A DNA stretch of 64,000 nt from Marinobacterium sp. LSUCC0821 (GTDB lineage Bacteria; Pseudomonadota; Gammaproteobacteria; Pseudomonadales; Balneatricaceae). The position numbers and the translations under genes were made by a program. The notes beneath the pieces are model-generated. The model saw only the letters and a list, made by a program, of their open reading frames with translations. It was not told the origin of the DNA and searched no databases. Below are positions 8,300 through 20,062 of this stretch, piece by piece; the stretch's first letter is position 1, and each line of letters begins with the position of its first letter. The stretch is taken from contig NZ_CP051666.1 of the NCBI RefSeq assembly GCF_012848475.1, positions 1,887,501 to 1,951,500 on the forward strand. Reading direction: 5' to 3'.

Positions 8300-9589
8300 A
8301 TGAATCTATTCGAAGCGATCAGCGTGCTTTTTTTATGCATCATCGTCAGCATATTCTTTTCTGTTTCAGAAATTTCACTCGCAGCAGCAAGAAAAATTAA
8401 GTTATCTCAGCTTGCTGATGGGGGTAATAACGCTGCAGCTAAGGTAATGGCCCTTCAGCAAGACCCTGGGGCTTTTTTCACTCTCATTCAAATCGGTTTA
8501 AACTCAGTTGCAATACTGGCTGGTATTGTCTCTGAGTCACAATTCACACCCGTATTTAAAACGCTGATTAGCTTTGTTTACGCGGGCCCCATGCTCGAGC
8601 AATTCTCAGCTGCCAGTGCATTTATTCTAGTAACACTCAGTTTCATTCTCTTTGCTGATCTGGTTCCTAAACGCATCGCAATGAACCACCCTGAAGCCAT
8701 CGCAATTCGCGTTGTTGGCTCTATGAATGTGTTAATTACACTCCTCAAACCACTTGTATGGGTGATCAACGGCGCTGCCAATCTCTTTTTTAAATTGGTC
8801 GGCTTAAAGTCGGAGCGAATTGATGATCTCACTAACGATGATCTCTATGCCATGGTAGAAGCTGGTGCTGAAGCGGGCCTTCTGCGCAAGGAAGAGCATC
8901 AAGTAATAGAAAATGTTTTCGACATGCAGAGCCAATATATCACCACGGCTATGACGCCACGCGAAAATGTTGTGTTTCTATCAGAGAGTGATTCGACAGC
9001 AGAGCTACATGCAAAGCTAGCTACCGATACACACAGTCGTTTCTTAATTTGTGGAGAGACTATTGATGAGGTCAAAGGCTACATTGATGCTAAAGCATTT
9101 CTTAGACAAAGCCTTGCCGGTAATGAGTTATCGATCAATGCTGATATGGTCAATGAGTTAATTATTTTGCCCGATACACTTAACTTGTTTGAAGCGATGG
9201 AGCAGTTTAAAGCTCAACAATCAGATTTCGCTGTAGTACTAAACGAATATGCTCTAGTTGTTGGTGTTTTGACTATCAAAGACCTAATGTCGACCGTGAT
9301 GGGTGAATGGGCGCAAACAGCTGATAATGAGCAAATCATCAAACGTGATGATAACTCTTGGTTGATGGATGGCTTAACACCGATATCAGATGTTATGCGA
9401 GTCCTTAATATTGAAGAGTTCCCTGAAGAGCAAAATTACGAAACCCTTGCTGGCTTTATCATGTATAGCTTGCGTAAAATTCCTAAAAGAACAGAGTTTG
9501 TAAGCTTCGCAGGGTACAAGTTTGAAGTCATCGATATCGATAATTTCAAAATTGACCAGCTACTTGTTACTAAAATTGAATCCAATTAA
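8300..9589 (+). CDS. paeA: CNNM/CBS-domain membrane protein, PaeA (YtfL) family
   Basis: This protein of the CNNM/CorC superfamily closely matches E. coli YtfL, described as the polyamine exporter PaeA. In order it has a three-helix DUF21/CNNM transmembrane domain (about 1-190, beginning [20 protein letters not shown]), a CBS pair (about 205-335, with [15 protein letters not shown] and [20 protein letters not shown]) and a CorC_HlyC C-terminal domain ending [20 protein letters not shown]. At 429 residues it is full length. A clear AAAGGA precedes the ATG. It lies 75 bases after yidC with no terminator between, and 14 bases before mnmE. Transport of cadaverine or putrescine is inferred from the E. 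coli homologue only. Confidence 0.9.
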   Translation: MNLFEAISVLFLCIIVSIFFSVSEISLAAARKIKLSQLADGGNNAAAKVMALQQDPGAFFTLIQIGLNSVAILAGIVSESQFTPVFKTLISFVYAGPMLEQFSAASAFILVTLSFILFADLVPKRIAMNHPEAIAIRVVGSMNVLITLLKPLVWVINGAANLFFKLVGLKSERIDDLTNDDLYAMVEAGAEAGLLRKEEHQVIENVFDMQSQYITTAMTPRENVVFLSESDSTAELHAKLATDTHSRFLICGETIDEVKGYIDAKAFLRQSLAGNELSINADMVNELIILPDTLNLFEAMEQFKAQQSDFAVVLNEYALVVGVLTIKDLMSTVMGEWAQTADNEQIIKRDDNSWLMDGLTPISDVMRVLNIEEFPEEQNYETLAGFIMYSLRKIPKRTEFVSFAGYKFEVIDIDNFKIDQLLVTKIESN

Positions 9590-9603
9590 TTGAGATTGAG
9601 CCC

Positions 9604-10968
9604 TTGTCTACGAGTCATGACACTATTGTTGCGCAAGCAACGGCACCCGGACAGGGCGGTGTCGGCATCGTGCGCGTCTCAGGTTCTCTTTCTACAGAGA
9701 TAGCCAAAGCCTTTATTGGGTTCAACCCCAAGCCAAGATATGCACACTACACTCCTTTTTTAGCAGATGGTGAGCAGCTTGATGAGGGGATTGCGCTGCT
9801 ATTTCCAGGGCCTAATAGCTTTACTGGCGAAGATGTTTTCGAGCTCCAGTGTCACGGCGGCCCAGTCGTTATTGATCTTATCATTCGCCATGCACTTAAA
9901 CTGGGTGCCAGAATGGCTCGTCCTGGAGAGTTCTCAGAGCGTGCATTCCTGAACGATAAACTGGATCTAACACAGGCAGAGGCCATTGCAGACCTCATAG
10001 AGAGTAGTTCTGAGCAAGCTGCCCGTTGTGCCCTTCGTTCATTGCAAGGTGCCTTCTCTCGTGAGATCGATAGATTGGTTGATCAGCTTACTAACCTTCG
10101 TATCTACGTTGAGGCTGCTATCGATTTCCCCGATGAGGAGATCGATTTCCTTAGCGATGGCAAGGTCCGTTCTGATCTCGTTTTAATTATTGAGCAGCTC
10201 ACTGAAGTAAGGGCTCAAGCACAGCAAGGCTCGTTAATGCGCGAAGGGATGACCGTTGTTATTGCGGGACGCCCAAATGCTGGTAAATCGAGTCTCCTGA
10301 ATGCACTAGCCGGTCGCGAAACAGCTATCGTAACTGATATTGAAGGGACGACACGCGATGTTCTTCGTGAGCAGATCAATATTGATGGTATGCCGCTGCA
10401 TATCATCGATACTGCTGGCCTTCGTGAATCGCCTGATAGAGTGGAACAGATCGGTATAGATCGTGCTTGGCAGGAGATTCGTAAAGCGGATCGTATTCTA
10501 ATGCTGGTTGATTCACAAACCTCAAACACGACATATCCCCACACACTTTGGCCTGAGATGGTCGAGAAGCTTGATGGCGATCTGTCACACGTGACGCTAG
10601 TGAGAAACAAAATTGATCTCTCAGGTGAAACGGCAGGTATAGAGCAACAGGGTGATAACACGCTCATTCGACTCTCTGCTCAATCTGAACAGGGGATCAA
10701 CCTGCTGCGTGAACACCTTAAAGAGATCATGGGATACCAAGGCAACACGGAAGGTGCTTTTATGGCACGTCGTCGCCATGTTGACGCGTTAGAGCAGGCT
10801 GCCGAGCTTCTCAATACTGGACTTTGGCAGCTCGATTCAAATGGCGCAGGTGAACTGTTAGCTGAGGATTTACGCCAAACTCAACAGATACTTGGCGAGA
10901 TTACCGGAAAAGTCTCTGCTGATGACCTACTTGGAAAGATTTTTGGCTCTTTCTGTATCGGAAAATAG
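9604..10968 (+). CDS. mnmE: tRNA modification GTPase MnmE
   Basis: With MnmG, MnmE installs the carboxymethylaminomethyl group on U34 of certain tRNAs. It starts at a TTG codon; the family N-terminus ([21 protein letters not shown]) follows at once. The 454 residues comprise a tetrahydrofolate-binding N-terminal domain, a helical domain and an inserted G domain with G1 GRPNAGKS (222-229), the GTT switch, DTAG (269-272) and NKID (335-338), and the obligatory C-terminal FCIGK with the conserved cysteine at 451. It is separated from its partner mnmG by the likely replication origin. Confidence 0.97.
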   Translation: MSTSHDTIVAQATAPGQGGVGIVRVSGSLSTEIAKAFIGFNPKPRYAHYTPFLADGEQLDEGIALLFPGPNSFTGEDVFELQCHGGPVVIDLIIRHALKLGARMARPGEFSERAFLNDKLDLTQAEAIADLIESSSEQAARCALRSLQGAFSREIDRLVDQLTNLRIYVEAAIDFPDEEIDFLSDGKVRSDLVLIIEQLTEVRAQAQQGSLMREGMTVVIAGRPNAGKSSLLNALAGRETAIVTDIEGTTRDVLREQINIDGMPLHIIDTAGLRESPDRVEQIGIDRAWQEIRKADRILMLVDSQTSNTTYPHTLWPEMVEKLDGDLSHVTLVRNKIDLSGETAGIEQQGDNTLIRLSAQSEQGINLLREHLKEIMGYQGNTEGAFMARRRHVDALEQAAELLNTGLWQLDSNGAGELLAEDLRQTQQILGEITGKVSADDLLGKIFGSFCIGK

Positions 10969-11447
10969 TCATCCACACATCAAGTTTGGCTTTGTCCACA
11001 TAAAACTCCTGAAAATCCGTTCAATAGATCAAACTATTCAATAGTTATTCACAAAACTTGAAGAAAATCGGATATATCACTATTCGATGTGGATAATTTG
11101 TTACTTAATCAGCGCAAAAACGGTGATCAATGATGTGAATAACTTAGTCTGTGGGTAAGTACCCCATTTATACACAGCTCATCCAGAGGCTATTACCGCT
11201 AGCTACACAGTGAAGACAGGGGTTATTATTCGTATAAACAATTGAAATTAATATATTTAATTTAGTTATCAACTGTTTTTCGATTCACTAATAATAAACA
11301 AAATAATAATCTATCTTTTTTCTTTATCTTTTTATTTTATTTAACAGATCGAACATAGGTTTCTTTGAATGAATGGGTTGGCTATTTTTTAACCATTTCT
11401 TCAAACGCCAACCATAGGTATAATCGCGCGCACTTTCGCTCACAGGC
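10969..11447. other. probable replication origin (oriC) between mnmE and mnmG
   Basis: A gene-free stretch of nearly 0.5 kb. DnaA-box-like nonamers are TCATCCACA (10969-10977), TTGTCCACA (10992-11000), TTATTCACA (11045-11053), the perfect minus-strand box TGTGGATAA (11088-11096), TGTGAATAA (11134-11142), TGTGGGTAA (11150-11158) and TTATACACA (11168-11176). They are followed at 11222-11346 by a very AT-rich tract with a T-rich strand (11311-11342) resembling a DNA-unwinding element. The order, boxes then AT tract then mnmG, is that of E. coli oriC. Only three GATC sites are present (11027, 11125, 11347), far fewer than in E. coli. Whether this or the dnaA-side cluster is the active origin cannot be decided by eye. 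Confidence 0.75.
11419..11424 (+). promoter_or_regulatory. -10 element of the mnmG promoter
   Basis: A perfect TATAAT lies about 48 bases before the mnmG start, at the edge of the origin region. The expected -35 position holds only a weak TTCTTC-like hexamer. In E. coli transcription from this promoter (gidA) influences initiation at oriC. Confidence 0.55.
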
Positions 11448-11471
11448 TTGAGCACTATTTTTATGAGGTTT

Positions 11472-13364
11472 ATGGTGGATTATCCAGATCGTTACGATGT
11501 CATCGTTATAGGTGGCGGTCATGCAGGTACAGAGGCAGCTCTTGCATCAGCTCGTAAAGGCGCTAAAACCCTGTTGTTAACTCATAACATTGAGACCTTA
11601 GGTCAGATGTCGTGTAATCCAGCTATTGGTGGCATCGGTAAAAGTCATCTAGTTAAAGAGATTGATGCACTCGACGGTGCTATGGCACGTGCGACTGACC
11701 GAGGTGGTATTCAATTTCGTGTTCTCAATGCGCGTAAAGGTCCAGCAGTACGCGCTACACGTGCTCAGGCTGATCGCATTCTCTACAAAGCGGCTATTCG
11801 AGAGATTTTAGAGAACCAACCTAATCTCGATCTTTTTCAACAGGCTGTAGATGATCTAATCATCGAGAATGACGAAGTACGTGGCGCTGTTACGCAAGCG
11901 GGTATTCGTTTTCATGCTACCAGTGTGGTTTTAACAGCCGGAACTTTCTTGGGTGGTCTAATCCATATTGGTATGGAGAACTACAGTGGCGGTCGTGCTG
12001 GTGACCCTCCAGCTATTCGCCTTGCGCAACGTTTACGTGAATACCCTTTCCGTGTAGATCGATTAAAGACAGGTACTCCGCCACGTATCGATGCGAGAAG
12101 TGTCGACTTTTCAGTGATGCAGGAGCAGCCGGGAGATACCCCTACTCCGATTATGTCGTTTATGGGTAGTAAAAGTGAGCAACCCAGACAGATCAGTTGC
12201 TATATCACCCATACCAACACAAAAACACATGATGTGATTCGTGCAAATCTTGATCGCTCTCCGATGTATTCAGGAGTGATTGAAGGGATTGGGCCACGCT
12301 ACTGCCCGTCGATTGAGGATAAGATTCACCGTTTTGCGGATAAAGATCAGCACCAGGTATTTATTGAACCGGAAGGTTTAACCACGCATGAGTTATATCC
12401 AAACGGCGTATCAACCAGTCTGCCTTTTGACGTGCAACTTGAGATTATCCGTTCTATGCGCGGCCTCGAAAAGGCGCACATAACCCGCCCTGGTTACGCT
12501 ATTGAATATGACTTCTTCAATCCGCAAGATTTGAAACACACGCTTGAGACGAAAGTGATTTCAGGTCTCTACTTTGCGGGCCAGATCAACGGCACAACCG
12601 GTTACGAAGAGGCGGGTGCGCAGGGATTATTAGCCGGCCTTAACGCTGCTGCCAGGGCGCTAGATCAAGATCAATGGTACCCACGTCGTGATGAAGCTTA
12701 CATCGGGGTTCTTGTTGACGATCTTATTACGCACGGTACGTCCGAGCCTTACCGTATGTTCACAAGTCGAGCGGAGTACCGTTTGATTCTGCGTGAAGAT
12801 AACGCAGATATTCGTTTAACTGAGATGGGCCGTAAGTTAGGGCTTGTCAGTGATGAGCGTTGGGACCATTTTTCACGCAAGCGTGATCAGATCGATTGCG
12901 AGCTCGAGCGTTTAAAAACCACATGGGTTCAAGCGAAGTCGAAAGAGGCTGAAGAACTTGCACCAAAACTTAGCTCGCCGCTGACACGTGAATATAATTT
13001 GGCTGACCTTGTTAAACGCCCAGAGCTTACCTATGCCGATATCAAATCGATTCGCCCAAGTGAGGTTGAACTCGAAGAGGCTGCAGAGGAACAGGTCGAG
13101 ATTCAGATTAAGTATGCCGGTTATATCGATCGCCAACGCGATGAGATTGAGCAGATGCGTCGTCAAGAGAATACCGCCCTGCCGGAAGATTTTGATTTCG
13201 CGCTCGTAAGTGGTTTATCGAATGAGCTACGTTCAAAGCTTGAAGCGGTACGCCCGGCAACTATTGCTCAAGCATCTCGTATCCAGGGTATGACGCCAGC
13301 GGCTATCTCTCTGTTGTTGGTCTACCTTAAGAAACGCCAGTTGCAAGCTAAGGTGGCGAGCTAA
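11472..13364 (+). CDS. mnmG: tRNA uridine-5-carboxymethylaminomethyl(34) synthesis enzyme MnmG
   Basis: This is the FAD-dependent partner of MnmE in wobble-uridine modification. The N-terminal dinucleotide-binding motif [14 protein letters not shown] follows [11 protein letters not shown], matching the E. coli N-terminus, so I start at the ATG at 11472; the GTG at 11475 or a TTG at 11448 are less likely alternatives. At 630 residues the length equals the E. coli protein. Conserved stretches include the cysteine region [19 protein letters not shown] and TGTPPRID, and the helical C-terminal domain is complete. Its stop overlaps the rsmG start (TAATG). Confidence 0.97.
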   Translation: MVDYPDRYDVIVIGGGHAGTEAALASARKGAKTLLLTHNIETLGQMSCNPAIGGIGKSHLVKEIDALDGAMARATDRGGIQFRVLNARKGPAVRATRAQADRILYKAAIREILENQPNLDLFQQAVDDLIIENDEVRGAVTQAGIRFHATSVVLTAGTFLGGLIHIGMENYSGGRAGDPPAIRLAQRLREYPFRVDRLKTGTPPRIDARSVDFSVMQEQPGDTPTPIMSFMGSKSEQPRQISCYITHTNTKTHDVIRANLDRSPMYSGVIEGIGPRYCPSIEDKIHRFADKDQHQVFIEPEGLTTHELYPNGVSTSLPFDVQLEIIRSMRGLEKAHITRPGYAIEYDFFNPQDLKHTLETKVISGLYFAGQINGTTGYEEAGAQGLLAGLNAAARALDQDQWYPRRDEAYIGVLVDDLITHGTSEPYRMFTSRAEYRLILREDNADIRLTEMGRKLGLVSDERWDHFSRKRDQIDCELERLKTTWVQAKSKEAEELAPKLSSPLTREYNLADLVKRPELTYADIKSIRPSEVELEEAAEEQVEIQIKYAGYIDRQRDEIEQMRRQENTALPEDFDFALVSGLSNELRSKLEAVRPATIAQASRIQGMTPAAISLLLVYLKKRQLQAKVAS

Positions 13365-13990
13365 TGGCCTTTGATGCAAAAAAGATGCTGCAGTCAGGCT
13401 TGGCTAAGCTTTCGATCAATGCAACTGCTGAACAACAAGATCAGTTACTGAACTATCTTGCCCTACTGCAGAAGTGGAATAAGGCTTACAACCTGACAGC
13501 CATTCGTGATCCGGAACAGATGTTGGTTAAACACATTCTCGACAGTGTTGCGATCCAACCCTATGTGGCCGCCACAGATTTGATTGATGTTGGCAGTGGT
13601 GCAGGGTTGCCCGGTATCCCCATGGCAATTTTAAATCCAGAGTTGCCTGTCACAACCCTGGATAGCAACGGCAAAAAAACGCGTTTTCAGCATCAAGTAA
13701 AAATTGAACTAGGACTTGCGAATCTTGAGGTGGTTCATGGCCGTGTAGAGGAGTTTGCTGATCGCAAATTTACTCAAGTTACATCTAGAGCCTTCGCTTC
13801 TATCGAAGATATGGTAACGTTAAGCTCTTCGCTGTTAGCCGATGATGGTATTTTTCTTGCAATGAAAGGCCGTTATCCTGATTCTGAACTTGAATCACTA
13901 CCAGCAGAGTATCAACTGCTAGAGACCTATTCACTGAATGTCCCCGGCTTAGACGAAGAGCGCCACCTGCTGAAGATTGGGAGAGCATAA
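13364..13990 (+). CDS. rsmG: 16S rRNA (guanine(527)-N(7))-methyltransferase RsmG
   Basis: RsmG methylates G527 of 16S rRNA; loss gives low-level streptomycin resistance in several bacteria. The 208-residue protein has the SAM-binding motif IDVGSGAGLPGIPM at 74-87, and KWNKAYNLTAIRDPEQMLVKHILDS just before it, typical of the family. It overlaps the mnmG stop by one base and is followed directly by parA, so mnmG-rsmG-parA-parB is probably transcribed together. Confidence 0.97.
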   Translation: MAFDAKKMLQSGLAKLSINATAEQQDQLLNYLALLQKWNKAYNLTAIRDPEQMLVKHILDSVAIQPYVAATDLIDVGSGAGLPGIPMAILNPELPVTTLDSNGKKTRFQHQVKIELGLANLEVVHGRVEEFADRKFTQVTSRAFASIEDMVTLSSSLLADDGIFLAMKGRYPDSELESLPAEYQLLETYSLNVPGLDEERHLLKIGRA

Positions 13991-13991
13991 G

Positions 13992-14780
13992 TTGGCTAGA
14001 ATTCTGACAATCACCAACCAGAAGGGCGGTGTCGGAAAAACCACAACCAGCGTGAACCTGGCAGCATCACTTGCGGCTATGCATAAGCGCGTGCTGCTGA
14101 TCGATCTTGATCCTCAGGGTAATGCGACCATGGGTTCTGGTGTTGATAAACACGATCTCAATCTCTCCGTGTATGAAGTGCTAACTGATCAGGCAACACT
14201 TAGCGAAGCAACGCTTAAACAGCTTGATGTGGGCTACGATGTGTTGGGTGCTAACGGTGACTTGACCGCTGCTGAGGTTGAGTTGCTGCAGATGCCGCGT
14301 CGCGAGTTTAGATTGAAAATGGCTCTTGAGGCGGTTGCTGATAACTACGATTACATCCTGATCGATAACCCGCCGTCATTGAGTCTGCTAACAGTCAATG
14401 CACTGGCAAGTTCAGATGGTGTAATCATTCCAATGCAGTGTGAATACTACGCGCTTGAAGGTATCAGTGCTCTAGTCGGAACTATTGATAAGATCCATGA
14501 ACGTTTGAATCCGCACCTCAAAATTGAGGGGATTCTTCGTACCATGTTTGATCCGCGTATGAGTTTGACCAAAGATGTCTCAGACCATCTAGTGGAGTAC
14601 TTTGGTGATGCTGTTTACCGCACTGTAATTCCGCGCAATGTGCGTCTAGCCGAGGCACCAAGTCATGGTTTGCCGGCCATTATGTATGATAAGAACTCTC
14701 GTGGCGCCCTAGCCTATCTAGCGTTAGCAGGTGAATTGGTGCGCCGTACTGAGAGAGAGCAGCCAACCAACGCTGCTTAA
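13992..14780 (+). CDS. parA: chromosome-partitioning ATPase ParA (Soj)
   Basis: ParA is a dynamic nucleoid-bound ATPase that moves ParB-parS complexes and hence the origin region. I choose the TTG at 13992 because GGGAGA lies 7 bases before it and because translation then begins MARILTITNQ directly before the deviant Walker A KGGVGKTTT (11-19). An earlier in-frame TTG lies inside rsmG. At 262 residues it is a chromosomal-type ParA without an N-terminal HTH. It begins immediately after the rsmG stop. Confidence 0.96.
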   Translation: MARILTITNQKGGVGKTTTSVNLAASLAAMHKRVLLIDLDPQGNATMGSGVDKHDLNLSVYEVLTDQATLSEATLKQLDVGYDVLGANGDLTAAEVELLQMPRREFRLKMALEAVADNYDYILIDNPPSLSLLTVNALASSDGVIIPMQCEYYALEGISALVGTIDKIHERLNPHLKIEGILRTMFDPRMSLTKDVSDHLVEYFGDAVYRTVIPRNVRLAEAPSHGLPAIMYDKNSRGALAYLALAGELVRRTEREQPTNAA

Positions 14781-14792
14781 TAGGAGAACTGC

Positions 14793-15656
14793 ATGAATCA
14801 AAAGCGTCGAGGTTTAGGTCGTGGTTTGGATGCCCTGTTATCTGCATCAAGCTCACCTGCTCTAACTGAAAAAAACACTAGCGCTGAGCTGACAGAAATT
14901 GCTGTCGAAAAGCTAAGTCGTGGTCGTTATCAGCCTCGTCGTGACATGGAACCACAAGCCCTTGAAGAGCTAGCAGCATCGATTAAAGCTCAGGGCATTA
15001 TGCAGCCAATTGTCATACGCCCAATCTCAGTTGATAAGTATGAAATCATCGCGGGCGAGCGCCGTTGGCGTGCGGCACAGATGGCAGGCTTGGATAAGGT
15101 GCCAGTGGTTATTCGCGATGTGCCGGACGAAGCGGCTATTGCGATGGCGTTGATTGAGAATATCCAACGTGAAAACCTCAACCCAATCGAAGAGGCAATT
15201 GCCCTGCAACGTTTGCAGCAGGAGTTCGAGCTCTCTCAGCAAGAGGTTGCAGATGCTGTAGGTAAGTCACGCACTGCAGTGGCTAACCTGCTGCGTCTTT
15301 TGAATCTTGTCGATGAAGTGAAGAAAATGCTTGAGTATGGCGACCTTGAGATGGGCCATGCGCGTGCACTGCTAGCACTGACCGAAGAGACCCAAATTGA
15401 CGCTGCACGTGAAGTCGTTTCCAAAGGTCTATCGGTTCGCCAAACAGAGATGTTGGTTAGATCCCTACAAAATCCGGCTGAACCAAAAGAGAAGGGTGAG
15501 ATCTCTAGCAAATATGAACGTATCGCTGATGATTTGACCAAACTCTTCTCAACCAAGGTGACCGTTTCTGAAAATGCTAAGGGCAAAGGTAAGATTGTTA
15601 TCAATTACAGTGATGCGAAAGAGCTCAAAGCGATAGTGAAACAACTGCGCCAATAA
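14793..15656 (+). CDS. parB: chromosome-partitioning protein ParB (Spo0J)
   Basis: ParB is the CTP-dependent clamp that loads at parS and spreads. The 287-residue protein has the N-terminal ParA-interacting motif (RRGLGRGLDALL), the CTP-binding region with GERRWRAAQMAGL, the ENIQRENLNPIEEA box, a central HTH (SQQEVADAVGKSRTAVANLLRLL begins about 150) and a C-terminal dimerisation domain. It follows parA by 12 bases with a TAGGAGAA ribosome-binding site. I could not find a canonical parS 16-mer in the window. Confidence 0.96.
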   Translation: MNQKRRGLGRGLDALLSASSSPALTEKNTSAELTEIAVEKLSRGRYQPRRDMEPQALEELAASIKAQGIMQPIVIRPISVDKYEIIAGERRWRAAQMAGLDKVPVVIRDVPDEAAIAMALIENIQRENLNPIEEAIALQRLQQEFELSQQEVADAVGKSRTAVANLLRLLNLVDEVKKMLEYGDLEMGHARALLALTEETQIDAAREVVSKGLSVRQTEMLVRSLQNPAEPKEKGEISSKYERIADDLTKLFSTKVTVSENAKGKGKIVINYSDAKELKAIVKQLRQ

Positions 15657-15675
15657 TTGATCAACCTCAACCATT

Positions 15676-15694
15676 AAGCCCTAAATTAGGGCTT
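15676..15694 (+). terminator. possible weak terminator after parB
   Basis: AAGCCCTAA and TTAGGGCTT form a 9-base inverted repeat around a single base, 19 bases after the parB stop. There is no T-run after it, so it may be a weak terminator or an RNA-stabilising hairpin. Confidence 0.45.
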
Positions 15695-15721
15695 CTAATA
15701 CCAATGAACAGCATCATCAAC

Positions 15722-15750
15722 TTGAAGCTAAATCCTGTTCAACCTATAAT
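15722..15750 (+). promoter_or_regulatory. sigma70 promoter of the atp operon
   Basis: TTGAAG (15722-15727) and a perfect TATAAT (15745-15750) are separated by the optimal 17 bases. The predicted start near 15757 leaves about a 40-base leader before atpI. Confidence 0.75.
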
Positions 15751-15796
15751 TGCGCCCGCTGTACATGGACTATGCGTGAAATTCGCAGGGTAAACT

Positions 15797-16195
15797 ATGA
15801 GTTCAAACCTTGTTGGAAAGCGCTCAGACCGCGCTAAATCTCGGTATTTCACTGTTTTGAAATACCAATTAGCTACAGTGTTAGTGTTGTGTTTAGGTGC
15901 TCTGTTTTTTGATGTTGTGGCCGCCTACTCACTGTTAATTGGTGGTGCTATCTATTTAATTCCGGCCCACTACTTTGCAAAAAAACACTTTTCGAGTCCG
16001 TCCGATAGGTCGGCTCACGCCACACTCGCGGCGATGTATGCGGGTCAAATATGGAAAATGTCATTGATGGCAGTTGGGTTCTCCCTCGCCTTTGTATTGG
16101 TGAAGCCGATCAGTGTGTTTTCCCTATTTGCGATGCTGATACTGCTTCAGGTTATAAACCTAGTGATGCAGTTCAGCACTAAAACGATTTCTTAA
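15797..16195 (+). CDS. atpI: ATP synthase protein I
   Basis: This small membrane protein of 132 residues is first in the ATP synthase operon. The family is thought to assist assembly of the c-ring and, in some bacteria, magnesium supply; it is not part of the finished enzyme. Four hydrophobic segments are visible (about 26-42, 45-62, 83-102 and 108-125). Position directly upstream of atpB and size support the call; sequence conservation in this family is low. Confidence 0.88.
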   Translation: MSSNLVGKRSDRAKSRYFTVLKYQLATVLVLCLGALFFDVVAAYSLLIGGAIYLIPAHYFAKKHFSSPSDRSAHATLAAMYAGQIWKMSLMAVGFSLAFVLVKPISVFSLFAMLILLQVINLVMQFSTKTIS

Positions 16196-16205
16196 CCTTT
16201 GATAA

Positions 16206-17042
<837 letters not shown>

Positions 17043-17097
17043 GCGTGTGACAAGAGTTTTACTTAACCGTAGAAAATTTAAACTTAAACTTAACTAA

Positions 17098-17346
<249 letters not shown>

Positions 17347-17404
17347 TAAGTAGTTTGAAAACTGAACCAACTACTATTAATCAGACAACCGCGAGGATAA
17401 TGGC

Positions 17405-17875
17405 GTGAATATCAATCTCACCATCATTGGTCAGGCCATTGCTTTCTTCATCTTCGTCGTATTTTGTATGAAATACGTATGGCCACCGCTAACAAGCGCA
17501 CTGGCTGAGCGTAAGAAGAAGATTGCAGACGGTCTTGATGCGGCAGAGCGCGCTGAACGCGATCTGAAGCTAGCTCAAGAGAAAGCGACAGATAACCTGC
17601 GCGAATCTAAAGAGCAGGCAGCTGCCATCATTGAACAGGCCAACAAGCGGGCTAACCAGATTGTTGAAGAAGCTAAAGAAGCAGCACGTGAAGAAGCATC
17701 TCGCGTGAAAGCTGCAGCTGAAGCTGAACTTGAACAGGAAATCAACCAGGCGAAGGAAGCTCTTCGTTCACAGGTTGCAGCACTAGCACTAGCTGGCGCT
17801 GAAAAAATTCTGGAAGCCTCTGTTGACGAGAAAGCACACGCACAGCTAGTTGAAAAACTAGCAGCGGAGCTTTAA
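17405..17875 (+). CDS. atpF: F1Fo ATP synthase subunit b
   Basis: Subunit b is the peripheral stalk linking subunit a to F1. It starts at GTG; the only nearby ATG is out of frame and stops after two codons. The 156 residues comprise one N-terminal membrane helix (about 5-25, ending MKYVWPP) and a long charged alpha-helical coiled coil rich in Ala, Glu and Lys. Length equals the E. coli protein. GAGGATAA upstream is the likely ribosome-binding site. Confidence 0.97.
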   Translation: MNINLTIIGQAIAFFIFVVFCMKYVWPPLTSALAERKKKIADGLDAAERAERDLKLAQEKATDNLRESKEQAAAIIEQANKRANQIVEEAKEAAREEASRVKAAAEAELEQEINQAKEALRSQVAALALAGAEKILEASVDEKAHAQLVEKLAAEL

Positions 17876-17887
17876 GCGAGGTTTACG

Positions 17888-18424
17888 ATGGCTGAACTCA
17901 ATACAGTCGCTCGGCCCTACACCAAAGCTGCGTTTGAATACGCAGCGAGTGCGGGCAGCCTCGATCAATGGGCAACTATGCTCTCTACAGCTGCTGCAGT
18001 AGTAGCAGACGAGACAGTTGCTCGAGTGCTGGCTACTCCAGCCCTAACGTCAGAGCAGAAAGCGGCGACGCTGAATGGCCTTCTTGAAGGCGATATCGAC
18101 CAGGCAGGACAAAATTTTGTTGCTGTACTGGCTGAGAATCAGCGTTTGGCACTGCTCCCAGAAATTGCTTTGCAATTCAAAAAGCTTAAAGCAGCGCAGG
18201 AAGCATCAATCGATGTGGATCTGACAACTGCCTTCGAGCTTGCTGATGACCAGCAGCAGAAACTGGCAAAGGCGTTGAGCACTAAGTTGGGTCGTGAAGT
18301 GTCAGTTACATCTCAGGTAGATAAATCTATCCTTGGCGGTGTAATTGTTCGTACTGACGACCTTGTGATCGACGGATCTGTTCGTGCGCGATTGGCTAAA
18401 TTGGCCGAAGCGATGAATTCCTGA
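17888..18424 (+). CDS. atpH: F1Fo ATP synthase subunit delta
   Basis: Delta caps F1 and joins it to the b dimer. The 178-residue protein has the family N-terminus (VARPYTKAAFEYA), the helical N-terminal domain, and the C-terminal signature ILGGVIVRTDDLVIDGSVRARL. It follows atpF after 12 bases with a GCGAGG ribosome-binding site. Confidence 0.97.
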   Translation: MAELNTVARPYTKAAFEYAASAGSLDQWATMLSTAAAVVADETVARVLATPALTSEQKAATLNGLLEGDIDQAGQNFVAVLAENQRLALLPEIALQFKKLKAAQEASIDVDLTTAFELADDQQQKLAKALSTKLGREVSVTSQVDKSILGGVIVRTDDLVIDGSVRARLAKLAEAMNS

Positions 18425-18439
18425 GTGTGAGGAATAAAA

Positions 18440-19984
18440 ATGCAGCAACTGAATCCATCTGAGATCAGCGAGATTCTCAAGAAGCGCATCGAGTCTCTTG
18501 ATGTGTCTTCAGAAGCCCGTAACGAGGGCACAATCGTTAGCGTATCCGATGGTATCATCTTGATCCACGGTCTCGCTGACGTAATGTACGGCGAAATGAT
18601 CGAGTTCCCTGGTGGCGTCTACGGTATGGCGCTTAACCTTGAGCGTGACTCTGTCGGTGCCGTAGTTCTAGGTGACTACCAAAATCTAAAAGAAGGTATG
18701 ACCGCTAAATGTACTGGTCGTATCCTTGAAGTACCTGTAGGTCCTGAGCTACTAGGTCGCGTTGTAGACGCGCTTGGTAACCCAATCGACGGTAAAGGTC
18801 CAATCGACGCGAAAATTACTGACGCTGTAGAAAAAGTAGCGCCAGGCGTAATCGCACGTCAATCAGTTGATCAGCCAGTTCAGACTGGTCTGAAAGCGAT
18901 CGACGCGATGGTACCAATCGGCCGTGGTCAGCGTGAGTTGATCATCGGTGACCGTCAGATCGGTAAGACTGCAATTGCAATCGACGCGATCATCAACCAG
19001 AAAGGTACTGGTATCAAATGTATCTACGTAGCAGTGGGCCAGAAACAGTCTACTATCGCTAACGTAGTACGTAAGCTTGAAGAGCACGGCGCGATGGATC
19101 ACACCATCGTTGTTGCAGCGGGCGCAGCGGATCCAGCAGCAATGCTATTCCTTGCACCATACGCTGGCTGTGCGATGGGTGAATACTTCCGTGACCGCGG
19201 TGAAGATGCACTGATCATTTACGATGACTTGACCAAGCAGGCTTGGGCATACCGTCAGATCTCTCTACTTCTTCGTCGTCCACCAGGTCGTGAAGCATAC
19301 CCAGGTGACGTATTCTACCTTCACTCTCGTCTACTAGAGCGTGCAGCTCGCGTAAACGCAGATTACGTAGAAGCGTTCACTAAAGGTGAAGTTAAAGGAC
19401 AAACAGGTTCATTGACTGCCCTTCCTGTAATCGAGACTCAGGGTGGCGACGTTTCGGCGTTCGTACCAACTAACGTTATCTCGATCACAGATGGTCAGAT
19501 CTTCCTTGAGTCTTCAATGTTCAACGCCGGTGTCCGTCCTGCGATCAACGCAGGTCTGTCAGTATCACGTGTAGGTGGTGCGGCTCAGACTAAGATCATC
19601 AAGAAACTTGGTGGTGGTGTACGTCTAGCGCTTGCTCAGTACCGTGAATTGGCTGCGTTCTCGCAGTTCGCATCTGACCTGGACGACGCGACTCGCGCTC
19701 AGCTTGAGCACGGTCAGCGCGTAACTGAGTTGATGAAGCAGAAACAGTACTCGCCAATGTCTGTCGCTGAGATGGGTCTAAGCTTGTACGCTGCTAACGA
19801 AGGCTTCCTGAAAGATGTAGAGCTGAACAAAATCAGTGCATTCGAATCAGCACTAGTTGCTTACTTCAACAGTGAGCACGCTGATGTGATGGCTAATGTG
19901 AACAAAGCTGGTGATTTCAACGATGAAATCGCAGCTAACTTCAAAGCCGGCATTGAGAAGTTCAAATCTACTCAGACTTGGTAA
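18440..19984 (+). CDS. atpA: F1Fo ATP synthase subunit alpha
   Basis: Alpha is the non-catalytic nucleotide-binding subunit of F1. The 514 residues contain the P-loop GDRQIGKT at 170-177, the N-terminal beta-barrel ([18 protein letters not shown]), and the family signature region [17 protein letters not shown]. The C-terminal helical bundle is complete. It is near-identical in layout to the E. coli protein. Confidence 0.98.
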   Translation: MQQLNPSEISEILKKRIESLDVSSEARNEGTIVSVSDGIILIHGLADVMYGEMIEFPGGVYGMALNLERDSVGAVVLGDYQNLKEGMTAKCTGRILEVPVGPELLGRVVDALGNPIDGKGPIDAKITDAVEKVAPGVIARQSVDQPVQTGLKAIDAMVPIGRGQRELIIGDRQIGKTAIAIDAIINQKGTGIKCIYVAVGQKQSTIANVVRKLEEHGAMDHTIVVAAGAADPAAMLFLAPYAGCAMGEYFRDRGEDALIIYDDLTKQAWAYRQISLLLRRPPGREAYPGDVFYLHSRLLERAARVNADYVEAFTKGEVKGQTGSLTALPVIETQGGDVSAFVPTNVISITDGQIFLESSMFNAGVRPAINAGLSVSRVGGAAQTKIIKKLGGGVRLALAQYRELAAFSQFASDLDDATRAQLEHGQRVTELMKQKQYSPMSVAEMGLSLYAANEGFLKDVELNKISAFESALVAYFNSEHADVMANVNKAGDFNDEIAANFKAGIEKFKSTQTW

Positions 19985-20062
19985 TAGGCTCGGTATTAAT
20001 GAGCATGGCGGCTGATTACTCAGTGGTCAGCCGGTACTAGGTCAAGGAATAGAGGCGGAACT

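Noticed and set aside
10215-10667. 150-codon minus-strand frame opposite mnmE
   Set aside because: Fully antisense to the conserved G domain; Ser/Arg/Ile-rich composition typical of a shadow frame.
13992-15656. parS sites near parAB
   Set aside because: No match close to the 16-base TGTTTCACGTGAAACA was found; short CACGTG cores in coding DNA (for example within mnmG and parB) are too weak.
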